Notes under the pieces: generated by a model
Database searches by the model: none
Told to the model about the DNA's origin: nothing
Seen by the model: only the letters and a program-made list of their open reading frames with translations
Shown: positions 34,148 through 43,721 of the stretch, one piece after another
How positions within the stretch are numbered: position 1 is the stretch's first letter
Layout of the letters: each line of letters begins with the position of its first letter
Translations under genes and position numbers: made by a program
Assembly: GCF_009695815.1 (NCBI RefSeq)
Contig: NZ_VUNE01000001.1
Span: forward strand, 496,001 to 560,000
Direction: 5' to 3'
Length of the DNA: 64,000 bases
Source of the DNA: Peptostreptococcus porci
GTDB lineage: Bacteria > Bacillota > Clostridia > Peptostreptococcales > Peptostreptococcaceae

Positions 34148-34810
34148 ATGTCTTTTTGCGAGTATTCGGGAGAAGATCCGATATTAAAAGAATATATTGA
34201 AAAAATAGATTATAGTATCGTCAGAAAAGGAAAGATATTCGATTTATATCAGAGATTTTTTGACATCTTGCTGTCTTTTGTTGGATTGCTAATCGGTGTG
34301 CCAATAATATTGATTTTTGGTATGCTGATAAAAATAGAGGATAGAGGACCGATTCTGTATAAACAGGAAAGATTGGGTAAGCATGGGAGAGAATTTTATG
34401 TTTATAAGTTGAGATCTATGAGAACTGATGCTGAAAAATTTGGAGCACAGTGGGCGGAAAAGGATGACCCAAGAATAACAAAGGTCGGTAAGTTTATCAG
34501 AAAAACAAGAATTGATGAAATTCCTCAGTTGATAAACATTTTAAAAGGTGATATGGGGATTATAGGTCCAAGACCAGAGAGATCTGTTTTTACGAAGGAG
34601 TTTGAAGAAACATTTCCTAATTTTGTTTATAGACTAGCTATTAAGCCAGGATTGACTGGATGGGCTCAGGTTAATGGTGGATACGAAATTGGACCAGGTG
34701 AAAAGTTGGAATATGATTTGTATTATATAAAAAATAGAAGTGTTATGTTAGATATTAAAATTGTGCTGATGACAGCAAAAGTAATTTTTACTGGAGATGG
34801 TGCAAGATAG
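34148..34810 (+). CDS. Undecaprenyl-phosphate sugar-1-phosphate transferase (priming enzyme)
   Basis: This 220-residue bacterial sugar transferase has one membrane helix (about 45-68) and the catalytic domain of the WbaP/EpsL/PglC type: GPILYKQERLGKHGREF, YKLRSMR, a KVGKFIRKTRIDEIPQL segment and the IGPRPER loop, then LTGWAQVNGGY. It moves a sugar-1-phosphate from a UDP-sugar to undecaprenyl phosphate, the first step of glycan assembly at the cytoplasmic membrane. The sugar cannot be told from sequence. It is followed by glycosyltransferases in the same direction. Confidence 0.93.
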   Translation: MSFCEYSGEDPILKEYIEKIDYSIVRKGKIFDLYQRFFDILLSFVGLLIGVPIILIFGMLIKIEDRGPILYKQERLGKHGREFYVYKLRSMRTDAEKFGAQWAEKDDPRITKVGKFIRKTRIDEIPQLINILKGDMGIIGPRPERSVFTKEFEETFPNFVYRLAIKPGLTGWAQVNGGYEIGPGEKLEYDLYYIKNRSVMLDIKIVLMTAKVIFTGDGAR

Positions 34811-34823
34811 AAGGGGATTTTCG

Positions 34824-35594
34824 ATGTGTAAAGATTTTATTGATGGACTTGTTTCTGTTATAGTTCCTGTTTATAATGCCGAACGATATATTAGAGAAAC
34901 TCTTGACAGTATAATTGGACAGACTTATAAAAATATTGAAGTAATATGTGTTGATGATATGTCAAATGATTCATCAAGAGAGATAATAAAGGAATATGAA
35001 TCAAAATACTCCAATATAAAATCTATTTTGCTGTCAGAAAACGCAGGGGTTGCAAATGCAAGAAATATAGGAATTGAAAATGCTAGAGGAAGATATATCG
35101 CCTTTTTAGATAGCGATGATCTTTGGCTTCCAGAAAAAATTGATAAGCAAATTGATTTTATGGAAAAGAATGGGTATTGTTTTACATTTACAGGATACAG
35201 ATTTATTGATTCAGAAAGTCAAAAATTAAATACAATTGTTCATGCAAAACCAGAGCTGACTTATGAAAAAATGCTTAGGCACAATGCTATTTCATGTCTT
35301 ACGGTGGTTATCGATAGGTATATTGTAAAAGAAATTCGTATGAAAAAAATTCATCATGAAGATTATGTGGCTTGGCTTGATATATTAAAGCAAGGACATA
35401 AAGCACATGGTTTGGATGAATTGTTGGCATTATATAGAACAAGACGAGGTTCGCTTTCTGGAAATAAGTTTAGGGCAGCTTGCTGGACTTGGAATATACT
35501 TAGGAATGAGGAAAAATTAGGCTTTTTCAAGGCATTGTATTATTTTAGTAATTATGCAGTAATCAATGTATACAAGCATTTCCTATCTAAGTGA
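34824..35594 (+). CDS. Family 2 glycosyltransferase
   Basis: This 256-residue GT-A fold enzyme opens with VSVIVPVYNAERYIRETLDSI. It has the DSDD metal-binding motif in YIAFLDSDDLWLPEKI (around residue 90) and a C-terminal segment YRTRRGSLSGNKFRAACWTW. It is paralogous to the GT2 at 38927, which shares the same C-terminal pattern. I chose the ATG at 34824, behind AGAAGGGG, because the longer frame overlaps the priming transferase. Donor and acceptor sugars are unknown. Confidence 0.9.
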   Translation: MCKDFIDGLVSVIVPVYNAERYIRETLDSIIGQTYKNIEVICVDDMSNDSSREIIKEYESKYSNIKSILLSENAGVANARNIGIENARGRYIAFLDSDDLWLPEKIDKQIDFMEKNGYCFTFTGYRFIDSESQKLNTIVHAKPELTYEKMLRHNAISCLTVVIDRYIVKEIRMKKIHHEDYVAWLDILKQGHKAHGLDELLALYRTRRGSLSGNKFRAACWTWNILRNEEKLGFFKALYYFSNYAVINVYKHFLSK

Positions 35595-35616
35595 CAATAT
35601 TAAAGGGAGAAGATAA

Positions 35617-36429
35617 ATGAAAATAAGTTTATTAATAGGAACGTATGGAACTAGGATCAAAGAGATGGAGGTTCTATTCGATAGTATAGAAAGACAAACT
35701 TATAAAAATTTTGAGGTTATTGTAGGATCTCAAACGAATCATGATGAAGTTGAAAAATTATTGAGCAAATATAGCTTTGATCACAGACATATTGTTGCTG
35801 AGGGTACTGGGTGTTCAAAGAGTAGAAATGCTACAATGGAGTATTGTACTGGCGATATTTATACGTTTACTGATGACGATTGTTGGTACACAGATACAGC
35901 ATTGGAGGAAGTCAATTCTCACTTTGAAAAATACAATCCTGATGTAGCGATTTTTCAGAATTTTGATCCCATAACAAAAAAATCCACAGCCAATTATCCA
36001 AAGCATGAGATTCTTGGAATATCAAGGATGCAGACACTAAAGCAAATAACCTTTGATATGTGGTTTAACTCTAGCAGTATCGATCCGCATACAAATAGAT
36101 TTGATGAAAGATTTGGTATTGGGACAAAGTATAATTCTGGAGAAGAAAATGTGTTCATTATGGATGCATATAACAATGGAAAGCGAAAAATGTATTATTT
36201 TCCAATAGTGGTTGCTTACCATCCGTACAAAAAAGTGAACTATATAGATGAAAATTCTATGATAGGTAAAGGTCCTTTGTTCAAGCGACTTTTCGGTGGA
36301 TTTTTTGGATTTATATTGTTTATTGCTTTTTGTATCAAAAAGAGAAGTGAAATAAAATCAAATAATGACGGAAAGTATACTTCCATCGTAATAAAGGCAA
36401 TAAAAGAGCAGTTCAGATTTAAATTATAA
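35617..36429 (+). CDS. Family 2 glycosyltransferase
   Basis: This 270-residue GT2 begins ISLLIGTYGTRIKEMEVLFDSIERQTYKNFE and has TDDD in place of DxD near residue 85 (DIYTFTDDDCWY). A C-terminal hydrophobic stretch (about 228-243, GGFFGFILFIAFC) may attach it to the membrane. It is distinct from the two neighbouring paralogous GT2 enzymes. It sits in the middle of the glycan operon with a GGGAG site in front. Confidence 0.88.
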   Translation: MKISLLIGTYGTRIKEMEVLFDSIERQTYKNFEVIVGSQTNHDEVEKLLSKYSFDHRHIVAEGTGCSKSRNATMEYCTGDIYTFTDDDCWYTDTALEEVNSHFEKYNPDVAIFQNFDPITKKSTANYPKHEILGISRMQTLKQITFDMWFNSSSIDPHTNRFDERFGIGTKYNSGEENVFIMDAYNNGKRKMYYFPIVVAYHPYKKVNYIDENSMIGKGPLFKRLFGGFFGFILFIAFCIKKRSEIKSNNDGKYTSIVIKAIKEQFRFKL

Positions 36430-36443
36430 ATAAGAGGTAAAAA

Positions 36444-37631
36444 ATGGGTTATTTGGAAAAAATTTCTCGATTGTCAAGACAGGCATTAGAAATGACTAAG
36501 TATAGAAAAATTGCAGAAAAACATAGGGGTAAAGACAAGTATAAGAATATGTGGCTAATCTCTGAAAGAGGTATTGAAGCAAAAGACAATGGATACGTTT
36601 TTTTTAAATACCTTAGAGAAAATCATCCAGAAATTAATGCATGGTTTCTTATTGATTCATCCCATAAAAAAGACTATGATAAAGTGAAGGATCTTGGTAA
36701 TATTATCGAATACGGAAGTCTTGAACACAAGATTGCATTCTTTTTAAGTGATGTACTGATTTCTAGTCATACAGGTTTTTTAGAGCCTTGGAATTATAAA
36801 TTATTTAAACTTATTTTTGATAGAGATAATAAGAAAAAATTTGTATTTCTTCAGCATGGTGTAATTTTATCAGATTTGAGCAAGTATTATAATTCATCGA
36901 ACAAAATTGATTTGTTCATAACGACTACAAAGGCAGAGTATGAGTCAATTTGTCAAAAAAACTACGGATTTGACAAGGGTGTTGTCGTTCAAACTGGGCT
37001 TGCTAGATATGACAATTTGAATGAATTCAATTTGAAGAAACAGATCTTATTGATGCCATCATGGAGAATGAATATAATAACTCCATCCTATAAGAAAAAA
37101 GGCAAAGGTAGCGATAAAGTTTTTTCTAGTTCTGATTACTTTAAGGCATTGAACTCGTTAATAAACAATAGGACGCTAATTGATTTACTTGAATCAAATG
37201 GGATTGATATGATTTTTTATCCACATTTTGAAATGCAACCATATAATCATCTATATGATATTAATAGCGATAGAATTGTCATAGCAGATAGGGAGGAATA
37301 TGATGTTCAGACCTTGTTAAAGGAATCTTTGATGATGATAACTGATATTTCTTCTGTGGCGTTTGATTTTGCCTATATGAAAAAACCATTAGTTTATTAT
37401 CAGAAGGTTCCTGATGATAAATACAACAAGGGGTATTTTGATTACATCGAGGATGGTTTTGGAGAGGTAATATTGGATGAAGAAAATTTGATAAATACTA
37501 TTGAGTCATATTTCAATAATGGCTTTGAAATGAAAGATAAATATGTAAAAAGAGTAGACGAAAGCTTCAATATAAGAGATAATAATAATTCTCAGAGGAT
37601 TTTTAACGCTATTATCGATTTGATTGGCTAG
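36444..37631 (+). CDS. CDP-glycerol glycerophosphotransferase family protein (TagB/TagF-like)
   Basis: This 395-residue enzyme of the Glyphos_transf family is related to the teichoic-acid proteins TagB/TarB and TagF. Seen are WLISERGIEAKDNGY near the start, the FLQHGVILSDLSKYY segment (around residue 135) with the catalytic-type His, MPSWR (around 213) and SSVAFDFAYMKKPLVYYQ near 310. It would transfer a polyol phosphate such as glycerol phosphate onto the growing glycan. No gene for CDP-glycerol synthesis (TagD) occurs in this window, so the donor would need to be made elsewhere or differs. Confidence 0.88.
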   Translation: MGYLEKISRLSRQALEMTKYRKIAEKHRGKDKYKNMWLISERGIEAKDNGYVFFKYLRENHPEINAWFLIDSSHKKDYDKVKDLGNIIEYGSLEHKIAFFLSDVLISSHTGFLEPWNYKLFKLIFDRDNKKKFVFLQHGVILSDLSKYYNSSNKIDLFITTTKAEYESICQKNYGFDKGVVVQTGLARYDNLNEFNLKKQILLMPSWRMNIITPSYKKKGKGSDKVFSSSDYFKALNSLINNRTLIDLLESNGIDMIFYPHFEMQPYNHLYDINSDRIVIADREEYDVQTLLKESLMMITDISSVAFDFAYMKKPLVYYQKVPDDKYNKGYFDYIEDGFGEVILDEENLINTIESYFNNGFEMKDKYVKRVDESFNIRDNNNSQRIFNAIIDLIG

Positions 37632-37671
37632 ATTGTTTACATTTTACAGATAAGGTTAAGAGGAAAGATTG

Positions 37672-38796
37672 ATGAAAATTAATAAGTGGAAAAATTTTTT
37701 AGGAGTGTTGTTGGTGTTTCTGGCTGCATTCAAGTATTATTCGGTTATTTTCGATTATACTAATCTGAATAAATATTGTATGATACTGTCACTACTATTA
37801 TCGACACTTCTGATATTGATAAATTATAAGAAATACAATTTAATACATTTGGGATTTTTTGTGATACTTTCAATACAGTTTGTTATGTCGAAAAATATCA
37901 CAATGCTGTATTCATATTATTTATGCTTGGGGTTATTTGCATTGGATTTTAGATATCTGATCAAATGGTTTGTGATTTTCAATGCCATATTTTTCTCAAT
38001 CTTCCTGATTACAAATCTTATTGGTATAAATCCAACTGAGTATATTGAGGGGAGAAATGATTTTGGATTTGGAAATCCAAATGCAGCGTTTATCAGTATG
38101 TTTATGGTGTGGTCGTCATTTTTTTATTTAATATATGACAGTAAAAAGAATATTGATTTTATTTTGATGTTATTGATGGTTGCACTTATCTATTCTCAAA
38201 CAGTCACTAGAACAGGTCTATTGACAGCGGTAGGAACGATTTTTGCATATATTATATTGAAAAACATAGATATTCAGAAGAAAGTTTTTAGCATATTGAT
38301 AGGTGTATTTCCTTTGTTTATGACTTTTTTGAGTTTGATAATAACACTATTTATGAGTAATAATTACCTAATAAACAAAATTCTGTCTCACAGACCAGTG
38401 TATTGGAGAACATATTTGATGCATCCTACAAAAGGAGTTAATCTTTTCGGATATGTTTCAAATATTAGAGAGATTCTTTTCACACAGAGAATGCCTCTGG
38501 ATAGTGGATATATATGGTCGTTATACAGTCAGGGTTTGGTGGTATTTGTTATGCTGATTGTGTTTTATTCATTTACAATGTATATATTGTGTAAAGAGAA
38601 TAAAAAAGCAGAAATATTGTTTATGACTAGTGTGTTAATATACTGCTTTGCTGAAAGTATAATGTTGGAAGTATCGACTAATATGAGTTTGGTATTGGTT
38701 GTATATGGAATGTATAGAATGAACAAGCTGAATATTTGGGATATTTTGGAAGATAGAATATTAAAACGAAGAAAAGTAAAGAAATTGACAAAGTAG
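37672..38796 (+). CDS. O-antigen polymerase/ligase-like (Wzy) membrane protein
   Basis: The 374-residue polytopic membrane protein has about 10 helices with a central segment YSQTVTRTGLLTAVGTI, which matches the TRTG motif common in Wzy and WaaL proteins, and a large loop around residues 245-285. The position in the operon suggests polymerisation of undecaprenyl-linked repeat units on the outer face. The ATG at 37672 lies behind GAGGAAAG. Membership of the Wzy/O-antigen ligase group is by topology and motif only, as sequences in this family vary widely. Confidence 0.8.
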   Translation: MKINKWKNFLGVLLVFLAAFKYYSVIFDYTNLNKYCMILSLLLSTLLILINYKKYNLIHLGFFVILSIQFVMSKNITMLYSYYLCLGLFALDFRYLIKWFVIFNAIFFSIFLITNLIGINPTEYIEGRNDFGFGNPNAAFISMFMVWSSFFYLIYDSKKNIDFILMLLMVALIYSQTVTRTGLLTAVGTIFAYIILKNIDIQKKVFSILIGVFPLFMTFLSLIITLFMSNNYLINKILSHRPVYWRTYLMHPTKGVNLFGYVSNIREILFTQRMPLDSGYIWSLYSQGLVVFVMLIVFYSFTMYILCKENKKAEILFMTSVLIYCFAESIMLEVSTNMSLVLVVYGMYRMNKLNIWDILEDRILKRRKVKKLTK

Positions 38797-38926
38797 ACAG
38801 ATAAGAAAAAGATAAGAGAAATCTTGGAAATAGATCGATGTACTTGGTCAATTGCATGATGTTGAATTGAAGTGTTTGGAATGGGAAGTTAGAGTATCGT
38901 TTAAAAAGTTATCGGGGAGAAGAATT

Positions 38927-39712
38927 ATGAAAGACGGATTAGTATCAATAATTACTCCAGTATACAATGCTGAAGAATTTATTGTACAAACAATTGAATC
39001 TGTTCAAGCTCAGACATATAGTGATTGGGAGTTGTTGTTGATAGATGATTGCTCTACAGATTCGTCTGCTGAGCTAATAAGATCATTTACAGATAATGAT
39101 AATAGAATAAGGTATGTAAAACTTAATAAGAACTCTGGTGCCGCTGTAACGAGAAATACTGGATTGGCTATGGCTAAAGGTAGATATATTGCTTTTTTAG
39201 ATAGTGATGATATTTGGAAAGCCCAAAAGCTTGAAAAGCAAATGGAATTAATCAAAGAGAAAGATATCGGATTTGTGTTTACTTCCTATAGATACATTAT
39301 GCAGGATGGCAGTCCTATGTCAAAGGTTGCAAGAGCTCCCGAGAAAATCGACTACAATGGGCTTTTGAAAAACACGATTATTGGTTGCTCAACAGTTCTG
39401 ATCGACAAAAAAATAATTGGCGACTTTAGGATGGCAAATGTAAGACGTGGTCAAGATACAGCTACGTGGTTACAATTATTGAAAAAAACTGATTATGCAT
39501 ATGGAATCTATGATGATTTGGTTTGGTATAGAGTGGTTAGTGGTTCTCTTTCTGATAATAAGTTTACTGCCATAAAGAGAACTTGGAATACTTATCGTAA
39601 TGTAGAGCATTTAAGCCTGCCAAAAGCAATGTATGTATTTGTTTTTTATGCTTACAATGCTGTTAAAAAGAGATTAATTAGAGATAAAGACGAAATAGAC
39701 AGGAGTAGATAA
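38927..39712 (+). CDS. Family 2 glycosyltransferase
   Basis: This 261-residue GT2 shares VSIITPVYNAEEFIVQTIESV, the DSDD motif in FLDSDDIWKAQKLEKQ and the ending GSLSDNKFTAIKRTWNTYRN with the enzyme at 34824, so the two arose by duplication. The ATG at 38927 has GGGGAGAAG upstream. Its stop codon overlaps the ATG of the UDP-glucose dehydrogenase gene (TAATG). The linkage it makes is not known. Confidence 0.9.
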   Translation: MKDGLVSIITPVYNAEEFIVQTIESVQAQTYSDWELLLIDDCSTDSSAELIRSFTDNDNRIRYVKLNKNSGAAVTRNTGLAMAKGRYIAFLDSDDIWKAQKLEKQMELIKEKDIGFVFTSYRYIMQDGSPMSKVARAPEKIDYNGLLKNTIIGCSTVLIDKKIIGDFRMANVRRGQDTATWLQLLKKTDYAYGIYDDLVWYRVVSGSLSDNKFTAIKRTWNTYRNVEHLSLPKAMYVFVFYAYNAVKKRLIRDKDEIDRSR

Positions 39713-41007
39713 TGAAAATTGTAGTTGCTGGTACTGGTTATGTTGGTTTGGTGACAGGTGTTTGCCTAGCAGAAAGAGGTGGACATCACATCGTTTGTGT
39801 GGATGTCAATTCAGAAAAAATATCTATGCTGAAAAGCGGTATTTCACCAATATATGAAGATGGGTTGGAAGAATTAATAAAAAAAAATAACGATTTAAAT
39901 AGAATTGAATTCACTTCTGATTTTGAATCGGCATATGGCGATGCAGATGCTGTGTTTATTGCAGTTGGTACACCGGAGAGAAGTGATGGTTCTGCCAATC
40001 TAGATTATTTGAAGTCGGCAGCGAAGACTATCGCAGAAAATGCCAAAAAAGATATATTAGTTATAATTAAGTCAACGGTACCGATAGGAACCAATGAGCA
40101 AATTGAAAAATACATTAATAAACATAAAAAAGAAAACATTAGAATTGAAGTTGCGTCAAATCCAGAATTTTTAGCTCAAGGATCGGCTGTTAGAGATACA
40201 TTTGAAGCCACTAGAATTGTAATCGGAGTTGAAAGTGAATGGGCAAAAGAAATTTTGTTAGATATATACAAAAACTTTGATAATCATAAATTGGTAACAA
40301 ATAGAAATTCAGCTGAGATGATAAAATATGCTTCAAATGATTTTCTGGCTCTAAAGATTTCGTATATGAATGATATTGCGAACTTATGTGAAATTGTTGG
40401 GGCAGATATTGAAGATGTAGCTCTGGGTATGAGTTTTGACAACAGGATTGGCAGTAATTTTTTGAATGCTGGAGTTGGATATGGAGGCTCATGCTTTCCA
40501 AAGGACACAAAGGCCCTTCATTGGCTATCAAATTCTAATGGATATGAGTTAAAGACGATAAAAGCTGCAATAGAAGTCAACGAAATCCAAAAATTGAAAT
40601 TGGCAAAAAAATCATCCGATTTTGTAGAATCGTTCAATAATTTGAAGGTTGCGATTTTGGGATTGACATATAAACCTGGTACTGATGATCTTAGAGAGGC
40701 GCCTTCTATTGTAAATATAAGATACCTGCTTGAGAGAGGCGCCAAAGTAGTTGCCTTTGATCCTGTAGGTATTGATAATGCGAAAAAAATATTTGGTGAT
40801 ACCATTGCGTATGTGAATGACATTGATTCGGCAATTTTGGATGCTGAAATGTGTTTTATTATGACGGAGTGGGAGGTTATCAAAAATTATGATGTGTCAA
40901 ATTATAAAAAATTGATGAAAAGACCTCTTGTTTTTGATGGTAGAAACTGTTATAAAATAAGTGAAATGAAGGATAATGGTATAGAGTATTATTCTATAGG
41001 AAGGTAG
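39712..41007 (+). CDS. UDP-glucose 6-dehydrogenase (UDP-glucuronate forming)
   Basis: This 431-residue nucleotide-sugar dehydrogenase has the N-terminal Rossmann motif VVAGTGYVGLVTGVCLAE, the SNPEFLAQGSAVRD region, a Lys in EMIKYASNDFLALKISYMN, and the catalytic cysteine in GVGYGGSCFPKD (around residue 262). The C-terminal UDP-binding domain includes LGLTYKPGTDDLREAPS. It would supply UDP-glucuronate, or less likely another uronic acid, giving the glycan a negative charge. Translation is coupled to the preceding GT2 by a one-base overlap. Confidence 0.93.
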   Translation: MKIVVAGTGYVGLVTGVCLAERGGHHIVCVDVNSEKISMLKSGISPIYEDGLEELIKKNNDLNRIEFTSDFESAYGDADAVFIAVGTPERSDGSANLDYLKSAAKTIAENAKKDILVIIKSTVPIGTNEQIEKYINKHKKENIRIEVASNPEFLAQGSAVRDTFEATRIVIGVESEWAKEILLDIYKNFDNHKLVTNRNSAEMIKYASNDFLALKISYMNDIANLCEIVGADIEDVALGMSFDNRIGSNFLNAGVGYGGSCFPKDTKALHWLSNSNGYELKTIKAAIEVNEIQKLKLAKKSSDFVESFNNLKVAILGLTYKPGTDDLREAPSIVNIRYLLERGAKVVAFDPVGIDNAKKIFGDTIAYVNDIDSAILDAEMCFIMTEWEVIKNYDVSNYKKLMKRPLVFDGRNCYKISEMKDNGIEYYSIGR

Positions 41008-41014
41008 TGTTTTG

Positions 41015-42127
41015 ATGAAGAAAATATGTTACTTGGCAGACGCTTCAAATCCTCATGTAAAAAAATATTGCAATTTTTTTCTGAAAAAGGGATATGATAT
41101 TTCAGTAATATCTCTTAATGGTGGAGAAATAGACGGAGTAAAGGTATATAACTTCAATGCAAATGTGGGTGAATTAAGGAATAAAGGCATATCTAAAAAA
41201 TTTGGATATCTAAATAACATTGGCGAGATAAAAAGATTAGTCAACACTATTAAACCTGATATTTTTCATGCACAATATGCGAGTAGTTATGGTTTTTTGG
41301 GAAGCTTGATAGGATACAAACCATTTGTTGTTTCCGTTTGGGGAACAGATATCTATGATTTTCCGAGAAATGGAATTATTCAAAAATTAATAATAAAGCA
41401 TAATTTTAGAAAGGCTGACTACATATTCTCAAATAGTGTGGATATGGCTAGAGAAGCAAATTTATATACAGATAAAAGAGTTGATATAACATATTTTGGT
41501 GTGGATATGGAAAGGTTTATTCCTTTAGAAAATTCAAAGGATGATGGTTTTTTTACATTTGGCATTGTTAAAAGTCTGGAAAAAAAATATGGAATCAAGT
41601 ATTTGATTGAAGCTTATGAAAAGCTGTATAAAAAGTATAATGGAGAAAAAGATGGAAAAAGACTTCGACTTTTGATTGGTGGAAATGGTCAGGAGAGAGA
41701 GGCACTTGAACTTCAAGCTCAAAATTCCGATGTGAACGACACTATTACTTTTTTGGGGAGGGTACAGCCGGAAGATATTGTCAGAACATATAATAGCTGT
41801 GATGTCTGTGTATTTCCTTCACTAAGAGAGGGCTTTGGGGTATCCGCTATTGAATCTCAGGCTTGTGAAACTCCTGTAATTATCACAAATGTTGGAGGTC
41901 ATCCAGAGTCTGTTGATGCCGGAAAAACTGGAATAATCGTGGAGCCAAAATCCAGTGAAGAGCTTTTTAGAGCAATGGAAAAATTGATGCTTGATGACAA
42001 AATGAGAATTGATATGGGAAAATCTGGAAGAGTATTTGTTAGAGAACATTATAGATTTGAAGACAATTTTGAGGATATATCGAAAATTTATGATGATGTA
42101 CTTGAAAAGTATCCGATTAATAAGTAA
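41015..42127 (+). CDS. Family 4 (group 1) glycosyltransferase
   Basis: This 370-residue GT-B enzyme has an N-terminal domain beginning ICYLADASNPHVKKYCNFF and the C-terminal Glycos_transf_1 domain with RLLIGGNGQEREALELQ, the FPSLREGFGVSAIESQA motif (around residue 270) carrying the ExxE-type glutamates, and PVIITNVGGHPE. It starts at ATG 41015 behind AGGAAGG, 8 bp after the dehydrogenase. A terminator lies after it, so the first part of the glycan operon may end here. Confidence 0.92.
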   Translation: MKKICYLADASNPHVKKYCNFFLKKGYDISVISLNGGEIDGVKVYNFNANVGELRNKGISKKFGYLNNIGEIKRLVNTIKPDIFHAQYASSYGFLGSLIGYKPFVVSVWGTDIYDFPRNGIIQKLIIKHNFRKADYIFSNSVDMAREANLYTDKRVDITYFGVDMERFIPLENSKDDGFFTFGIVKSLEKKYGIKYLIEAYEKLYKKYNGEKDGKRLRLLIGGNGQEREALELQAQNSDVNDTITFLGRVQPEDIVRTYNSCDVCVFPSLREGFGVSAIESQACETPVIITNVGGHPESVDAGKTGIIVEPKSSEELFRAMEKLMLDDKMRIDMGKSGRVFVREHYRFEDNFEDISKIYDDVLEKYPINK

Positions 42128-42143
42128 ACTATAAACAAGTAAG

Positions 42144-42197
42144 AACTTTGTACTGCGTTTTAATTTTTCCAAATTAAGTGGCTTACAAAGTTTTTTT
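42144..42197 (+). terminator. Terminator after the GT4 gene
   Basis: AACTTTGTA (42144-42152) pairs with TACAAAGTT (42184-42192) and is followed by a T run. Confidence 0.7.
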
Positions 42198-42262
42198 AGT
42201 AAAGGTTTATTTATGGAAATTGAATAATAATTGAATAAGATTGTTATAGATGGAGAGATAAT

Positions 42263-43720
42263 ATGACTAAAAGTTATGGTATTATAAAGGTGATGATTGT
42301 TGGTGCAGGTGAGGCAGCACAAATGGTCATTAATGAAATAAACAGGAACCTATCCATGTTGAATAGGGTCGTCGTAGCGATAATAGATGATGATGTAGAT
42401 CTTGTTGGTAAAAAAATATGTGGACATGAGGTTCTTGGAAATACGGGTGAAATAAAACAAATTTGTGATAAACTAGAAGTAGATGAAATAATTTTTTCTA
42501 TCGCAAATATATCTATTTCTAGAAAAAAAGAAATTTTGGACATTTGTAGAACTACAGGCTGCCACACAAGGACAATTCCTAGTATTTCAGAGATTATTAA
42601 CGGAAAGGTGAATTTTAAAGCTATAAGGGATGTAGATATCGAAGATTTATTGGGGAGAGATCCGGTTTTTTTTGACATGGAAAAAATAAGATCATACTTA
42701 AATGAAAAGACAATCTTGGTTACAGGTGGTGGAGGAACAATTGGATCGGAGTTGTGTAGACAAATCTCCAGCTATGGACCAAAGAAAATGATAATTTTGG
42801 ATAACTACGAGAATAATGCCTATAATATACAGCAAGAATTGAAGATGAAATATGGAGAATGCTTGGATCTTGACGTTGTAATCGCAAATATTAGAGAATA
42901 CAATAGGCTGGAAAAAATTTTCGACAGATATAGACCTGATATTGTTTTTCATGCGGCTGCACATAAGCATGTTCCGTTGATGGAAACAAACAAGACAGAG
43001 GCAATAAAAAACAATGTTTTTGGTACTTTAAACCTTGTGAAGTTGGCAGATGAATATGAGATTCAAAAATTTGTACTTATTTCCAGCGATAAAGCAGTTA
43101 ATCCGACAAATTTGATGGGTGCAACAAAAAGATTATGCGAGATAATTATTCAGATATACAATACAATCAGCAACACTGAGTTTGTTGCAGTGAGGTTTGG
43201 AAATGTGTTGGGAAGCAGTGGATCGGTGGTTCCGTTATTTAAGAAACAGATAGCTGCCGGTGGACCAGTAACTGTTACTCATAAGGATATAATAAGGTAT
43301 TTTATGACGATACCAGAAGCCGTAACGCTTGTTATGCAAGCAGGTGCGATGGCACATGGTGGAGAAATATTTGTCTTGGATATGGGAGATCCGGTGAGAA
43401 TTGATGACCTTGCGAGAAATTTGATAAGGTTGAGTGGATTTGAACCTGACAGAGATATTGAGATAGTGTATACAGGCTTGAGATTGGGCGAAAAGCTTTT
43501 TGAGGAATTATTAATGGCAGAAGAAGGTCTTGGTAAAACAGAGCATAATAAAATATTTATAGGTAGTCCACAGTCATTTAATCGTGAGGATGTATTTTCA
43601 TTGATAGAAAGACTAAAGCAAGTCGTAAAAAATGAAGAAGATGAGAAAGTAGATGAATTGATGAGGTTATTGGTTGATACATATGTGAGACCAGAGGATG
43701 TCAATAATATAGAGGTGTAA
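42263..43720 (+). CDS. Nucleotide-sugar 4,6-dehydratase-like protein (CapD/FlaA1 family)
   Basis: This 485-residue member of the polysaccharide biosynthesis CapD family has an N-terminal CoA-binding-3-like Rossmann domain (about 10-135, MIVGAGEAAQMVINEI) and a short-chain dehydrogenase domain (about 150-450) with TGGGGTIGSELCRQ, HAAAHKHVPLME and SDKAVNPTNLMGATKR (Lys next to the substrate). It lacks the four N-terminal membrane helices of full-length CapD/WbpM. Likely substrates are UDP-GlcNAc or UDP-GalNAc, giving 4-keto-6-deoxy sugars. It lies 2 bp before the flippase gene, so both belong to the glycan pathway. Confidence 0.88.
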   Translation: MTKSYGIIKVMIVGAGEAAQMVINEINRNLSMLNRVVVAIIDDDVDLVGKKICGHEVLGNTGEIKQICDKLEVDEIIFSIANISISRKKEILDICRTTGCHTRTIPSISEIINGKVNFKAIRDVDIEDLLGRDPVFFDMEKIRSYLNEKTILVTGGGGTIGSELCRQISSYGPKKMIILDNYENNAYNIQQELKMKYGECLDLDVVIANIREYNRLEKIFDRYRPDIVFHAAAHKHVPLMETNKTEAIKNNVFGTLNLVKLADEYEIQKFVLISSDKAVNPTNLMGATKRLCEIIIQIYNTISNTEFVAVRFGNVLGSSGSVVPLFKKQIAAGGPVTVTHKDIIRYFMTIPEAVTLVMQAGAMAHGGEIFVLDMGDPVRIDDLARNLIRLSGFEPDRDIEIVYTGLRLGEKLFEELLMAEEGLGKTEHNKIFIGSPQSFNREDVFSLIERLKQVVKNEEDEKVDELMRLLVDTYVRPEDVNNIEV

Positions 43721-43721
43721 A